DNA of 64,000 bases from Nitrospiraceae bacterium. Lineage in GTDB: Bacteria; Nitrospirota; Nitrospiria; Nitrospirales; UBA8639. The stretch covers positions 124,001-188,000 of the forward strand of contig JACKFF010000001.1 of NCBI GenBank assembly GCA_020632595.1, given 5' to 3'. Shown here in pieces: positions 47,816 to 56,549 of this stretch (its first letter is position 1; each line of letters begins with the position of its first letter). The notes beneath the pieces were generated by a model. It had not been told where the DNA came from. It did no database searches and worked only from the letters and a program-made list of their open reading frames with translations. A program made the translations under genes and the position numbers.

Positions 47816-48217
47816 ATGCATCACCCACACCAATACCTTGGGTTTCTCAGTTTGATCCTCATCATGGCCTGGCCCATTCTGGCGTTCAGTCAGGAAGTTC
47901 CAGGCAACCCTCAGAATGGGAAAATCCTGTTTGAAAAGCATTGCGCGAATTGTCATGGAGAAAAAGGGGCCGGTGATGGGCCGGACACCCAATTCCTGTT
48001 GGTACAGCCCGCGAATTTTCACTCGTTGGAATCCCGATCAAAAACCGATTGGGAATTAATGAATGTGATCACCTTTGGAGCCGTCTTTTCTCCTATGCAT
48101 GGGTGGTCAGAGCGTCTGACGGAAGATGAGCGCTGGGATGTCTTGCGATATATCAGATTCCTTGCTCCCTTTAATCCCATCGCCAAACTTCATCCTTCCA
48201 CAGAGAGGCAGGGATAA
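47816..48217 (+). CDS. Small periplasmic c-type cytochrome
   Basis: 133 residues with AGGAGG six bases before the ATG. The signal peptide LGFLSLILIMAWPILAFSQ is followed by the heme-binding HCANCHGEKGAGDGPD and a later MHGWSERLTEDERW, the probable Met-ligand region and C-terminal helix. It resembles the preceding cytochrome and is likely co-transcribed with it. The pair could serve a terminal oxidase or nitrogen-oxide pathway encoded elsewhere. Confidence 0.88.
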   Translation: MHHPHQYLGFLSLILIMAWPILAFSQEVPGNPQNGKILFEKHCANCHGEKGAGDGPDTQFLLVQPANFHSLESRSKTDWELMNVITFGAVFSPMHGWSERLTEDERWDVLRYIRFLAPFNPIAKLHPSTERQG

Positions 48218-48281
48218 CAGCTCAACCACTGTATTCAGGTCATTGGGTTATCATTCATTTTCACATTAAGGAGGTTCAGCC

Positions 48282-48485
48282 ATGTCAGACATGTTAAAAG
48301 TGATCGAAGTGTTAGCAGAATCAGACAAGAGTTGGGAGGATGCGGCTTCGTACGCCGTGACCAAAGCAGCCAAAAGCGTGCATGGCATTAAATCGATTTA
48401 CATTAAGGACATGGAAGCCAAAGTGGAAAACAACAAGATCACCAAATATCGCATTAACGCCAACATATCTTTTCTGCTGGATTAG
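48282..48485 (+). CDS. Dodecin family flavin-binding protein
   Basis: 67 residues, the exact family length, with TAAGGAGG six bases before the ATG. The motif LAESDKSWEDAASYAVTKAA is characteristic, with the Trp that stacks on flavin, and the C-terminal strand is YRINANISFLLD. Dodecins form 12-mers that store FMN, riboflavin or CoA. It follows the cytochrome pair in the same direction. Confidence 0.95.
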   Translation: MSDMLKVIEVLAESDKSWEDAASYAVTKAAKSVHGIKSIYIKDMEAKVENNKITKYRINANISFLLD

Positions 48486-48546
48486 GCAGAAACAAAAGGC
48501 CGATGGCTTCCTGCTCCTTGTCATGCTGACCCATTCGGCAAGCCTG

Positions 48547-48576
48547 CCCTGAGCGCAGCCGAAGGGGCTCAGGGCA
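48547..48576. repeat. Extragenic palindrome (9-bp stem)
   Basis: GCCCTGAGC (48547-48555) pairs with GCTCAGGGC (48568-48576) around a GCAGCCGAAGGG loop. It resembles the common CCTGAGC-type REP sequences and lies between dodecin and archease. No second copy is in this window. Confidence 0.55.
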
Positions 48577-48662
48577 AGGTTCATCCAAGGATTTGGCTGA
48601 GTTATGCTTCCGTCAACCTGGGGACAGGTCCTTTGCTTGAAGCTCAGGCTGACAACCGGCCA

Positions 48663-49106
48663 ATGACACACATGGACGGCCTTGAGTCTTCAAGAGGGTG
48701 GGAGCATTTTCCCCATGAGGCGGATATGGGAATTCGTGGTTTTGGAATCACCAAGCCCCAAGCTTTTGAACAGGTAGCCGTAGCTCTGACGGCTGTCGTG
48801 ACGGATCCCCAACAGGTTGATCCTCGGCTGGAGCGCCATTTCACCTGCGATGCGCCGGATGATGAGCTATTACTGGTTGATTGGCTGAATGCCCTCATTT
48901 ATGAAATGGCATGCGGTCACATGGTATTCGGCCGGTTTGACGTCACGATCATGGACCATCACCTCAAAGCCATTGCGCGAGGGGAACCAGTCGATCGTAT
49001 CAAACATGAACCAGCCGTAGAAATCAAAGGGGCCACCTATACCGCCTTATCTGTCAGGAAGATTGAGGGAAACGGCTGGGTTGCCCAATGTGTCGTGGAT
49101 GTCTAG
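48663..49106 (+). CDS. Archease, RtcB activator
   Basis: 147 residues from ATG 48663 (MTHMDGLESS); a TTG ten codons upstream is possible. The archease core is clear: FPHEADMGIRGFG, LLLVDWLNALIYE, and the C-terminal acidic/metal region. Archease accelerates guanylylation of the RNA ligase RtcB, which is encoded 250 bases downstream. The stop codon TAG at 49104-49106 uses the first bases of an inverted-repeat element, so the original C-terminus may have been trimmed or replaced. Confidence 0.92.
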   Translation: MTHMDGLESSRGWEHFPHEADMGIRGFGITKPQAFEQVAVALTAVVTDPQQVDPRLERHFTCDAPDDELLLVDWLNALIYEMACGHMVFGRFDVTIMDHHLKAIARGEPVDRIKHEPAVEIKGATYTALSVRKIEGNGWVAQCVVDV

Positions 49107-49270
49107 GAGCCTTTCGGACTTAGGAGATCGAAAGCGAAAAACGGCTGAGCGAGCCCAGATTTTGACGGTTTTGCAGCCCCCCACAGTGGGACTATAGGCC
49201 AAGAAAGCGGTGGAATATGGACCGCCGAGGCACTTTTGTAGCCGATTCTTCCGAAGTCCGACAGGCTCCT
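49105..49270. repeat. 166-bp terminal-inverted-repeat element (MITE-like) between archease and rtcB
   Basis: AGGAGCCTTTCGGACTT at the left end and the complement of AAGTCCGACAGGCTCCT at the right end agree at 16 of 17 positions. There is no open frame of note inside. It looks like a non-autonomous mobile element inserted in the archease-rtcB operon. It overlaps the last two bases of the archease gene. Target duplication is not obvious. Confidence 0.75.
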
Positions 49271-49356
49271 GGTCTTGTCCGTTGAACATAGCATGCATGC
49301 TGAGCCGACGCTGTCAACGTACCCATTGATTCACCATTTTTTGTCCGACAAACCGT

Positions 49357-50787
49357 ATGGACCTGAATCTCTTATCCCGTGTCTCTGCGTATGAGTGGCA
49401 CATTCCTCAGAAGGGAATTATGCGCGTGCCGGGAATTATCTATGCAGATGAGTCACTCATCCGTGACATGGATCTGAAGGTGTATGAACAAGTCGTCAAT
49501 GTGGCCACACTCCCGGGAATTGTCCAGGCCTCGTTTGCCATGCCCGATGCTCACTGGGGCTACGGGTTTCCCATAGGCGGAGTCGCCGCCTTCGATCCGC
49601 AACAGGGTGGTGTGGTATCTGCCGGCGGTGTGGGGTTTGATATTTCCTGCGGCGTACGGGCCCTCTATACCGGTCTACGTGCGGACGATATCACGCCTGT
49701 GAAAGACAAACTGGCAGACCTCTTATTTGCACAGGTGCCCGCTGGTGTGGGGAGTACCGGTCGATTGCATCTGAAACCCAAGGAAATGGATGACATGCTC
49801 GCCGGGGGCGCCCAATGGGCGGTTCACCGGGGCTATGGGACGGCAACAGATTTATCGCACATTGAAGAGCACGGCTGCATGACAGGGGCAAAACCCGCGT
49901 ACGTATCTGATCAGGCCAAGAAACGCCAGCAGGACGAAATGGGCACGCTAGGATCAGGGAATCATTATTTGGAAATTCAGGAGGTCGTGGAAACTTATCA
50001 CGATCCTCTGTCGGAAAAGCTCGGTATTCATTCCGGGGACATCCTGGTCAGCATTCATTGCGGATCTCGAGGGCTTGGGCATCAAATCGGCACCGAATAC
50101 CTCAAGAAAATGGTGGTGGCGGCAAGCCGGTTTGGCATTACGTTGCCGGACCGCGAACTGGCCTGTGCCCCGATCGACTCCCCCTTGGGCCAGGAATATT
50201 TAGGGGCCATGCGAGCGGCGATCAATTGTGCCTTAGCCAATCGTGAAATCGTCACGCATTTAGTGCGTCAAGCCTTCTCGGAGATCTTTCCTCAGACATC
50301 CCTACCGCTGCTCTACGATGTGTCACACAACACCTGCAAAATGGAGGAGCATCAGATCGGCGGCCGGATTCGGCGCGTCTTTGTCCATCGAAAGGGTGCC
50401 ACGCGTGCGTTTGGTCCGGGACATGCGGCCATCCCTCCTGATCTCCAAGCCTTCGGTCAACCGGTTCTTATCGGTGGAACCATGGGTACAGCCTCTTATC
50501 TTCTGGTCGGAACGGAGGAAGGCATGGATCTGGCCTATGGGTCCGCCTGCCATGGAGCAGGACGCAGTATGAGTCGACACCAAGCCACCCGACAATGGAA
50601 AGGTCAGCGGGTGATTCAAGAATTAGCGGCTCAGGGAATCCTGATCAGAAGTCCATCCGCACGAGGGGTCGCCGAGGAAGCCCCGGGTGCCTATAAAGAC
50701 GTCACCGCCGTGGTCGATGCGGCTGAACAGGCGCACTTGGCCCGCAAGGTAGCGAAAATGCGCCCCTTAATCTGTATAAAAGGATAA
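49357..50787 (+). CDS. rtcB: RNA-splicing/repair ligase RtcB
   Basis: 476 residues. RtcB joins 2',3'-cyclic phosphate and 5'-OH RNA ends using GTP and Mn2+. Visible motifs: metal site FDISCGVRAL, GSGNHYLEIQ, SIHCGSRGLGHQIGTEY, DVSHNTCKME, and the guanylylated His in YGSACHGAGRSMSR. Full length, with no defect. It is paired with archease upstream, the expected functional partner. In bacteria this pair is typically used for RNA repair under stress. Confidence 0.97.
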   Translation: MDLNLLSRVSAYEWHIPQKGIMRVPGIIYADESLIRDMDLKVYEQVVNVATLPGIVQASFAMPDAHWGYGFPIGGVAAFDPQQGGVVSAGGVGFDISCGVRALYTGLRADDITPVKDKLADLLFAQVPAGVGSTGRLHLKPKEMDDMLAGGAQWAVHRGYGTATDLSHIEEHGCMTGAKPAYVSDQAKKRQQDEMGTLGSGNHYLEIQEVVETYHDPLSEKLGIHSGDILVSIHCGSRGLGHQIGTEYLKKMVVAASRFGITLPDRELACAPIDSPLGQEYLGAMRAAINCALANREIVTHLVRQAFSEIFPQTSLPLLYDVSHNTCKMEEHQIGGRIRRVFVHRKGATRAFGPGHAAIPPDLQAFGQPVLIGGTMGTASYLLVGTEEGMDLAYGSACHGAGRSMSRHQATRQWKGQRVIQELAAQGILIRSPSARGVAEEAPGAYKDVTAVVDAAEQAHLARKVAKMRPLICIKG

Positions 50788-50861
50788 GGACTCGACAATC
50801 TCAAACGACTACAACCAGGGCATCGCATTCGCATCATTCATCAACACAAAGGGAATTTGTT

Positions 50862-51245
50862 ATGGATCACGCTCAACGAGAACAGAGTCTTCTCAAGATC
50901 TTAGAAGCCTTCACGAAAGGGTTGACCACCTTAAAGGAGGCGATTGCCCTCGTCCATTCCGCGAACAATCAACTGCCGGCAGGCGAACCACGAAAAGCCA
51001 TTCAAAAAAAGATTGAAGAAGCGGAACGGACGATCCAGGTTGGTCATGCGGCTATGGGGCAATCCCTCGGCTTTCAACTCTGTCACTGCACATGGCCCCC
51101 TCAGGTGATGGCAAGCAGCCACTATTCAAATGAAACGAAGGTTGAACAATTCACCTGTCCCAATTGCGGGAAAAAGCTTTCGCTTTCCGGTCGGCCGGCA
51201 CCGGGTACGGCTATGGCCGCCTTTGACCCTTATGATGTGTATTAA
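50862..51245 (+). CDS. Hypothetical protein with CxxC/CHC metal motif
   Basis: 127 residues with AAAGGGAA before the ATG. A helical N-terminus (QSLLKILEAFTKGLTTLKEA, then ~40 more residues) precedes CHCTWPP and FTCPNCGKKLSLSG, a zinc-ribbon-like end. It sits between rtcB and ppsA on the same strand, probably in one transcription unit. Family not recognised. Confidence 0.7.
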   Translation: MDHAQREQSLLKILEAFTKGLTTLKEAIALVHSANNQLPAGEPRKAIQKKIEEAERTIQVGHAAMGQSLGFQLCHCTWPPQVMASSHYSNETKVEQFTCPNCGKKLSLSGRPAPGTAMAAFDPYDVY

Positions 51246-51297
51246 GGGGCAGTACCCTTTTATTGGTTTTGAAATATAAACAAGGAACGTCCCTGGT

Positions 51298-53709
51298 ATG
51301 AAACCGCCTGCCTCAACAACTGAATCCTACATCCTCTGGTTTGAAGAAATTGGCTTACAGGATATCAATCGAGTGGGAGGCAAAAATGCCTCTCTTGGCG
51401 AAATGTACCGGGAGCTGACTCCCCAGGGGGTCAGGATTCCCAACGGGTTCGCCATCACGGCTGAGGCCTATCGCTATGTGCTTCGTCAGGCCGGACTCGA
51501 CTCAAAAATACAACAGATCCTGGGCGATCTGGATACCGGGGATATGTCCAACCTCCGTCAACGAGGGCGACAAATCCGACAGGCGATTATTGGTGCCACC
51601 CTTCCTCCAGCATTGGAACAGGCCATCGAAGAGGCCTATGACCGATTAAGTACCCCATCAACCGGAGGAGCCGACGTCGCCGTACGGAGCAGCGCGACAG
51701 CGGAGGATTTACCGGATGCCAGTTTTGCCGGACAACAAGAAACTTATCTCAATGTGCAAGGCCATCAGGCGCTCCTTGAAACCTGCAAGCGATGCTTTGC
51801 GTCCTTGTTCACCGACCGGGCCATTTCTTATCGAGTCGATAAAGGGTTCGACCATCTCCAAATCGCGCTGTCTATCGGCGTGCAACAAATGGTGCGCTCC
51901 GATCTGGCCACAGCAGGCGTGCTCTTCACGATTGATACGGAAACGGGATTCCCCGATGTCGTTCTAATCAACGCCTCCTATGGGCTTGGGGAAAATGTCG
52001 TGCAAGGCGCCGTTAATCCTGATGAGTATTATGTCTTTAAGCCCACCCTCAAGCAGGGGTTTCAACCGATTCTTCATAAAATTGCGGGAAGCAAGGAATT
52101 CAAACTGATTTATGATATCGGAGGGAGCAAAATGGTCAAAAACGTGCCGGTCTCCCCCGATGACCGCAACCGTTTTGCCATGAACGATGAGGAAATTCTG
52201 ACGTTGGCCCGATGGGGGTGCCTCATTGAAGACCATTATAGCGCGAAGAAAGGCCGGGTTTGTCCCATGGACATCGAATGGGCCAAGGACGGACAGACGG
52301 GAGAGCTGTTTATTGTTCAAGCCCGGCCCGAAACGGTTCAGTCCAGAAAAGATCCCGATGTGATGGAAACCTATCACCTGACCAAGCGAGGACAGGTTCT
52401 CATTGAAGGCCGGAGCGTGGGAGAGAAAATCGGGCAGGGCCCGGTTCGGGTCATCACCCATGTCCAACACCTTCAGGACTTTCGAGCAGGAGACGTGTTG
52501 GTTACGGACAAAACCGATCCGGACTGGGAACCGATCATGAAAAAAGCGTCGGCCATCGTGACCAATCGAGGAGGACGAACCTGCCATGCGGCCATCGTCA
52601 GTCGGGAACTCGGCCTTCCGGCTATTGTCGGGGCAGAGCGGGCGACCGACGCCCTCAAGAACGGGCAATCGGTGACGGTGTCTTGTGCGGAAGGGGACAC
52701 CGGCTTCGTCTATGAAGGCCGGCTCCCGTTTGATGTCGAGCGGGTTTCTTTAAAAAATTTGGGTCACCCCCGCACCAAAGTCATGATGAATATCGGAAAT
52801 CCTGAAGAAGCCTTTTCGCTTTCCGGCATTCCCAATGACGGCGTCGGGTTGGCACGCCTGGAATTTATTATCAGCACCTTCATAAAAATCCATCCCTTGG
52901 CCTTGCTGGAGTATGGCCACATAAAGGATGCCGCCGTGAAAGCTGAGATTGATCGTCTCACCACTGCGTATCCCGACAAAAAACAATACTTCATCGACAA
53001 ACTCTCTCAAGGGGTCGGCATGATCGGGGCAGCCTTTTATCCGAAAGACGTCATTGTCCGCATGAGCGACTTTAAGTCGAACGAATATGCAAATTTAATT
53101 GGCGGCCAGAAGTACGAACCGACAGAGGAGAACCCCATGCTCGGATTTCGTGGCGCATCCCGCTACTACGATCCCCGTTACCGGGAGGGCTTTGCCTTAG
53201 AATGTCAGGCCATGAAAAAAGTCAGGGAGGAGATGGGGCTCACCAACGTGAAGCTGATGATTCCATTTTGCCGGACAGTTGAGGAAGGCAAAAAGGTTCT
53301 CGAGGAGATGGCCAAACACGGACTGAAGCGTGGCGACAAGAGTCTGGAAGTCTATGTAATGTGCGAAATTCCGAGCAACGTGATTCTGGCCGAAGAATTT
53401 GCCGGGATCTTCGATGGGTTTTCCATCGGCTCAAATGATTTGACACAGTTGGTGCTGGGAGTGGACCGGGATTCAGAAATCGTGGCCCATGTGTTTGATG
53501 AGCGTAACCCCGCAGTCAAAACATTCATCGCCCAGGTCATAAAGGCCGCCAAAACCAAAGGGCGAAAAATCGGCATCTGCGGCCAGGCCCCCAGTGACTA
53601 TCCCGAGTTTGCGCAGTTCCTTGTGGAGCAGGGCATCGACAGCATCTCCTTGAATCCCGATGCTATCCTCAAAACCACGGTCAAAATTCTGGAAATGGAA
53701 CAGGCTTGA
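51298..53709 (+). CDS. ppsA: Phosphoenolpyruvate synthase
   Basis: 803 residues, the normal length. The enzyme makes PEP from pyruvate and ATP, releasing AMP and phosphate. The N-terminal ATP-binding domain has GGKNASLGEMYREL and VRSSATAEDLPDASFAGQQE. The swivelling phospho-His (H430) lies in GGRTCHAAIVSREL. The C-terminal PEP-binding barrel shows DGVGLARLEFI, VIVRMSDFKSNEY and KIGICGQAPSDYP. It allows gluconeogenesis from pyruvate. It follows rtcB in the same direction, a linkage I recall from stress clusters of other bacteria. Confidence 0.97.
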   Translation: MKPPASTTESYILWFEEIGLQDINRVGGKNASLGEMYRELTPQGVRIPNGFAITAEAYRYVLRQAGLDSKIQQILGDLDTGDMSNLRQRGRQIRQAIIGATLPPALEQAIEEAYDRLSTPSTGGADVAVRSSATAEDLPDASFAGQQETYLNVQGHQALLETCKRCFASLFTDRAISYRVDKGFDHLQIALSIGVQQMVRSDLATAGVLFTIDTETGFPDVVLINASYGLGENVVQGAVNPDEYYVFKPTLKQGFQPILHKIAGSKEFKLIYDIGGSKMVKNVPVSPDDRNRFAMNDEEILTLARWGCLIEDHYSAKKGRVCPMDIEWAKDGQTGELFIVQARPETVQSRKDPDVMETYHLTKRGQVLIEGRSVGEKIGQGPVRVITHVQHLQDFRAGDVLVTDKTDPDWEPIMKKASAIVTNRGGRTCHAAIVSRELGLPAIVGAERATDALKNGQSVTVSCAEGDTGFVYEGRLPFDVERVSLKNLGHPRTKVMMNIGNPEEAFSLSGIPNDGVGLARLEFIISTFIKIHPLALLEYGHIKDAAVKAEIDRLTTAYPDKKQYFIDKLSQGVGMIGAAFYPKDVIVRMSDFKSNEYANLIGGQKYEPTEENPMLGFRGASRYYDPRYREGFALECQAMKKVREEMGLTNVKLMIPFCRTVEEGKKVLEEMAKHGLKRGDKSLEVYVMCEIPSNVILAEEFAGIFDGFSIGSNDLTQLVLGVDRDSEIVAHVFDERNPAVKTFIAQVIKAAKTKGRKIGICGQAPSDYPEFAQFLVEQGIDSISLNPDAILKTTVKILEMEQA

Positions 53710-53811
53710 GATAAGAATTGATCCAAAGGCGCCTCCTTCGAAATGGTGACCCAAGAACGGGGCTATCACTCCCCCACGTAGCCACGAAAAGAGAAAGGAG
53801 CCATAGAACCC

Positions 53812-54126
53812 ATGTCACATCCTGAATATATGACCATGACCGAAGCGTTAAAGGGACTAAGGAGCCGGGGCTTTACCACCAACTTTGCCTTTCTTCATCA
53901 TGCCTTTTGTGCTGTCGAAAGCGGAAAGACATTCAAACCGGAAGAACTCACAATCCGTGAGCATCATCGGTTTGAAGGCATCAGTGATCCCGATGATGAG
54001 TCGGTGGTGTATGCCGTCGAAACGCATGATGGTTTGCGGGGAACCATTGTCGATGCCTATGGCATCTACGCCAATTCGGAACTTGAGGCGTTTTTGGAAA
54101 AGGTCAACATGCGTGAAGAACGGTAA
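53812..54126 (+). CDS. Small hypothetical protein (family sometimes labelled PRPP synthetase-like)
   Basis: 104 residues with AAAGGAG ahead of the ATG. Features include MTEALKGLRSRGFTTNF, the central FKPEELTIREHHRFEGISDP, and GTIVDAYGIYANSE. Similar short proteins occur widely in Bacteroidetes and related groups, sometimes labelled phosphoribosylpyrophosphate synthetase without evidence. I see no PRPP-binding motif. It is probably in the ppsA transcription unit. Confidence 0.75.
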   Translation: MSHPEYMTMTEALKGLRSRGFTTNFAFLHHAFCAVESGKTFKPEELTIREHHRFEGISDPDDESVVYAVETHDGLRGTIVDAYGIYANSELEAFLEKVNMREER

Positions 54127-54346
54127 CAAGGCTTCCGAACGGAATGACCGTCATTCCACTTGGCCCTCCACCTTTCGTAGGTGCAATTAGATTTTGACTA
54201 TGCCCCCTCCAGGTCTTCACTAGATCAACCTCATTGACCTATCCGATTGCGCATTCAACCGGATTGCAGTCATGTAGGAAACGGAATCTACGTGAATCGG
54301 GTGCCCCTCTCCTTAACACTTGGGAAATGGCCTGAGTGCTTCCCTC

Positions 54347-54736
54347 TTAAGACGGGTCCGCAGCACAGGCGTTTTGGCACGCGTCAAGCTGATACTGCAC
54401 AATGGCCCATATTTGCTCATCTGAAAGCAGATAGGTAAAAGGCATATGGGATGTCCCTGGCACACCGAATTTAATTATGGAAAAAAGTTCTTGTCGGGTG
54501 AGGGGACGTCGCAAAGGGGTCTGACCATGACAATGGACGCACCGGGCAAGCCCCTCATATAAGGCCTTACCCTGTTGTATGCGTTCTAATGGCGGGGCCG
54601 AAGGGGTCGTCCTTTCGATTTCCTGTGCAGTTGTGATCTTGCCGGGTTCAACGATACAAAAAGCCACCATCAACACAAAAGCCAGCATTCCCCCAAAACC
54701 GTTTTGACCCATCCCGCCCATTTTGATCAATCCCAT
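54347..54736 (-). CDS. Small c-type cytochrome
   Basis: About 129 residues from ATG 54736; other ATG and GTG starts up to 54760 are possible. A membrane or signal segment (GGMLAFVLMVAFCIVEPGKI) precedes a heme-c site ARCVHCHGQTPL and a possible Met ligand (SHMPFTYLLSDEQIW). Two further Cys lie at the C-terminus (DACQNACAADP). It is a monoheme periplasmic cytochrome transcribed opposite to ppsA. Confidence 0.82.
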   Translation of the reverse strand: MGLIKMGGMGQNGFGGMLAFVLMVAFCIVEPGKITTAQEIERTTPSAPPLERIQQGKALYEGLARCVHCHGQTPLRRPLTRQELFSIIKFGVPGTSHMPFTYLLSDEQIWAIVQYQLDACQNACAADPS

Positions 54737-54894
54737 CAGAGTATTTTCCAACTGAATCACCCAACGTCAAGTTCGTCATACAGGCTTCGAAAATTGGAGT
54801 TAGCCATCTGGTCAACCATCCTGCCCTCGAAGAATCAGTGCATTCCTCTAATCGATCCGCCAAGTTTTTAGCGACATACCGGACCTGTGCCGTT

Positions 54895-55016
54895 TGAGCC
54901 GTCTAGTCCGACCTACCCGTTCTTATGCCACCGGTCCGGAGGCCCTATCGTCGAATTTCCCGGCTCCGCAGAAGGGAACCCAGTTAACATTAAAAGGACT
55001 TTCAGGAGATTTCCAT
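54895..55016 (-). pseudogene. Relic of an HxlR-type regulator gene (5' part)
   Basis: The complement of 54961-55016 begins ATGGAAATC and aligns, with small gaps, with the first ~50 bases of the intact hxlR gene (start 56990), including a shared TTCCCTTCT run. In-frame stops (KSF*C*LGSLLR) show it is dead. It sits immediately beside a 53-bp operator copy exactly as the intact gene does, which supports homology. The left boundary is approximate. Confidence 0.5.
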
Positions 55017-55017
55017 T

Positions 55018-55070
55018 GGTTACTTTATAGTACCTACTTTACTTTAGTAACTAGTTACTTATCTTAACCA
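55018..55070. promoter_or_regulatory. 53-bp operator, copy 1 (upstream of zinc-ribbon copy 2)
   Basis: This differs from the copy at 56991-57043 at 3 of 53 positions. It contains TACTTTATAGTA, TTACTTTAGTAA and a perfect 12-bp palindrome GTAACTAGTTAC (55047-55058). TACT...AGTA dyads are the kind of site bound by HxlR/YodB-type repressors (known family behaviour). Here it separates the dead regulator copy from the zinc-ribbon gene. Confidence 0.75.
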
Positions 55071-55119
55071 ATAAAGAGGGCCGAGACAAAATGTTTATAA
55101 TTTAACTGAAGGTGACAAA

Positions 55120-55308
55120 ATGGGAGAATGCGAACGCTGCAGAGGATTCATGGTGAGAGACAGTGTTTTTAACGTGGACGGGCAATTTCTAGAAATTGAA
55201 ATAGGGAGATGTCTCAATTGTGGCCATGTTGTTGATCTCAATCTTCTGAAAACCCGACAAATGGAAAAGAGTAATATGACTTCTAATCAAGAAGAGGTCT
55301 TGGTCTAG
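55120..55308 (+). CDS. Small zinc-ribbon protein, copy 2
   Basis: 62 residues with GAAGGTGAC before the ATG. The layout is CERCRGFMVRD, then CLNCGHVVD, then a polar tail. It is close to the copy at 57095-57322 and lies the same distance from an operator copy. Function unknown; expression is probably set by the HxlR-type regulator. Confidence 0.82.
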   Translation: MGECERCRGFMVRDSVFNVDGQFLEIEIGRCLNCGHVVDLNLLKTRQMEKSNMTSNQEEVLV

Positions 55309-55367
55309 ACACCTCATTCTTCTTATCATTTCGAGTGGTCTCATGAAAACCGGAAAGGGAATTGCCG

Positions 55368-55514
55368 ATGGTAGAAATTTTCGGAGAACTTAGCTTTCAG
55401 TACTTACTCATGGCCATGATCCTGGCCGGCTTCTTTTGCGGACCGTGCTTGGCCGCCAGGATGATTCCGTTATTCAGGCGTAGACTAACGCAACATCCCC
55501 ATGGATTCCGGTGA
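55368..55514 (+). CDS. Small membrane protein (48 residues)
   Basis: The frame MVEIFGELSFQYLLMAMILA continues with GFFCGPCLAARMIPLFRRRL and ends HPHGFR. It holds one hydrophobic helix with a CGPC motif near its end and a basic tail, and AAAGGGA lies before the ATG. CGPC resembles a thioredoxin-type redox motif, but in so short a protein this may be chance. It follows the zinc-ribbon gene by 60 bases in the same direction. Confidence 0.5.
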   Translation: MVEIFGELSFQYLLMAMILAGFFCGPCLAARMIPLFRRRLTQHPHGFR

Positions 55515-55626
55515 TTCGTGTGCCTAAAAACAGCGCCCTTCATGAATTTGATCAAGAAGTAAAATTCTTTTTTATTTGGGTAAACCAATTCGTGCAGGAA
55601 TCTGTCCGGCTATAAGGGAGGTAATG

Positions 55627-56121
55627 ATGAACATGATTCGTCCGACTATCCAACCTCGAATCCACCGGCTCGGCAGACGATTTGTTCACGTCGGTCAAGG
55701 GGTGATTGTGAGCATGATCTTGGCTTTCTCGTTGGGAACCCCCTATCTGCTTCACGCTGAAACCGCTTCTCACACCATGACCAAGGAACAGGCTATAAAA
55801 CTGGGAGAAGATTTCGGCATCATCGTCGGAGAAGTGGACGAGGAAATACGAGATTTTCTGGGCTTAGAGCGCGCAAAAGGCGTGGTCGTCTTTGAGGTGA
55901 TCGGGGGAAAGCCTGCGGCCCTTGCCGGCATAAAACCCCGGGCCCTCATCAAGGAAATTAATTCTGTCGAGGTGACCACCCTGGAGGATTTCGGCCTGGC
56001 TCTAAAGGACGCGTTGCCCACAGAAAATTTTTCCGTGGCAACCTATGAACCGTCTGACCCCGACAACCAGGGTATCAGCGGGGGAATTAACTTTCACTTT
56101 GTCCGGGTTGAAAAAAGCTAA
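55627..56121 (+). CDS. Exported PDZ-domain protein
   Basis: 164 residues from ATG 55627, five bases after GGGAGG; ATG 55624 is also possible. A long N-terminal signal/anchor (VGQGVIVSMILAFSLGTPYL) leads to a PDZ domain: AKGVVVFEVIGGKPAALAGI, then ALIKEINSVEVTTLEDFGLA. No protease domain is attached, so it may be a periplasmic adaptor. It lies in line with the zinc-ribbon and small membrane genes. Confidence 0.78.
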   Translation: MNMIRPTIQPRIHRLGRRFVHVGQGVIVSMILAFSLGTPYLLHAETASHTMTKEQAIKLGEDFGIIVGEVDEEIRDFLGLERAKGVVVFEVIGGKPAALAGIKPRALIKEINSVEVTTLEDFGLALKDALPTENFSVATYEPSDPDNQGISGGINFHFVRVEKS

Positions 56122-56549
56122 ACCGGCTAGGATTCCTTCCTGAAATCAGGAGCGGACTTCACACTTCAAAAACCGGAGTTGGCAGGATTTCAAAAACAAG
56201 ATAAGTACTTTTCTATCCGGATTCCTTCATCTCTCTCCCTTTCGATTTTATCAGCTGCATTCCTTTTTTTCTGTGAGAATCATCAACTCAGGAAGATTTC
56301 CAGCGAAAGCTGTCCGGGTCTGGCCCGATATACATGCCCTCGATTTGAGGTAAATCACCTTTCCACGACACTCAAAGCCCCACGAGGATATTACGCATTC
56401 CTTCCAGCAAGTGATTGTGTGAGGAGGCTTACTCGGCAGATAACTTTCAGAATGATTTTACTGAGAGTTGTCTCACATTCCCGCGGAAAATTTTTCATGT
56501 CCGGTTGAATGCCAAGACCAAAAGAATCTTTGGAGAAAATAATGTGTAC
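56122..56549. other. Intergenic stretch between convergent genes
   Basis: AT-rich. Frames here lack start signals. The PDZ gene and hxlR converge across it. No gene or repeat recognised. Confidence 0.4.

Noticed and set aside
51964..52668. 234-codon frame opposite to ppsA
   Set aside because: Antisense to highly conserved PEP synthase sequence; its length reflects codon bias of the real gene.
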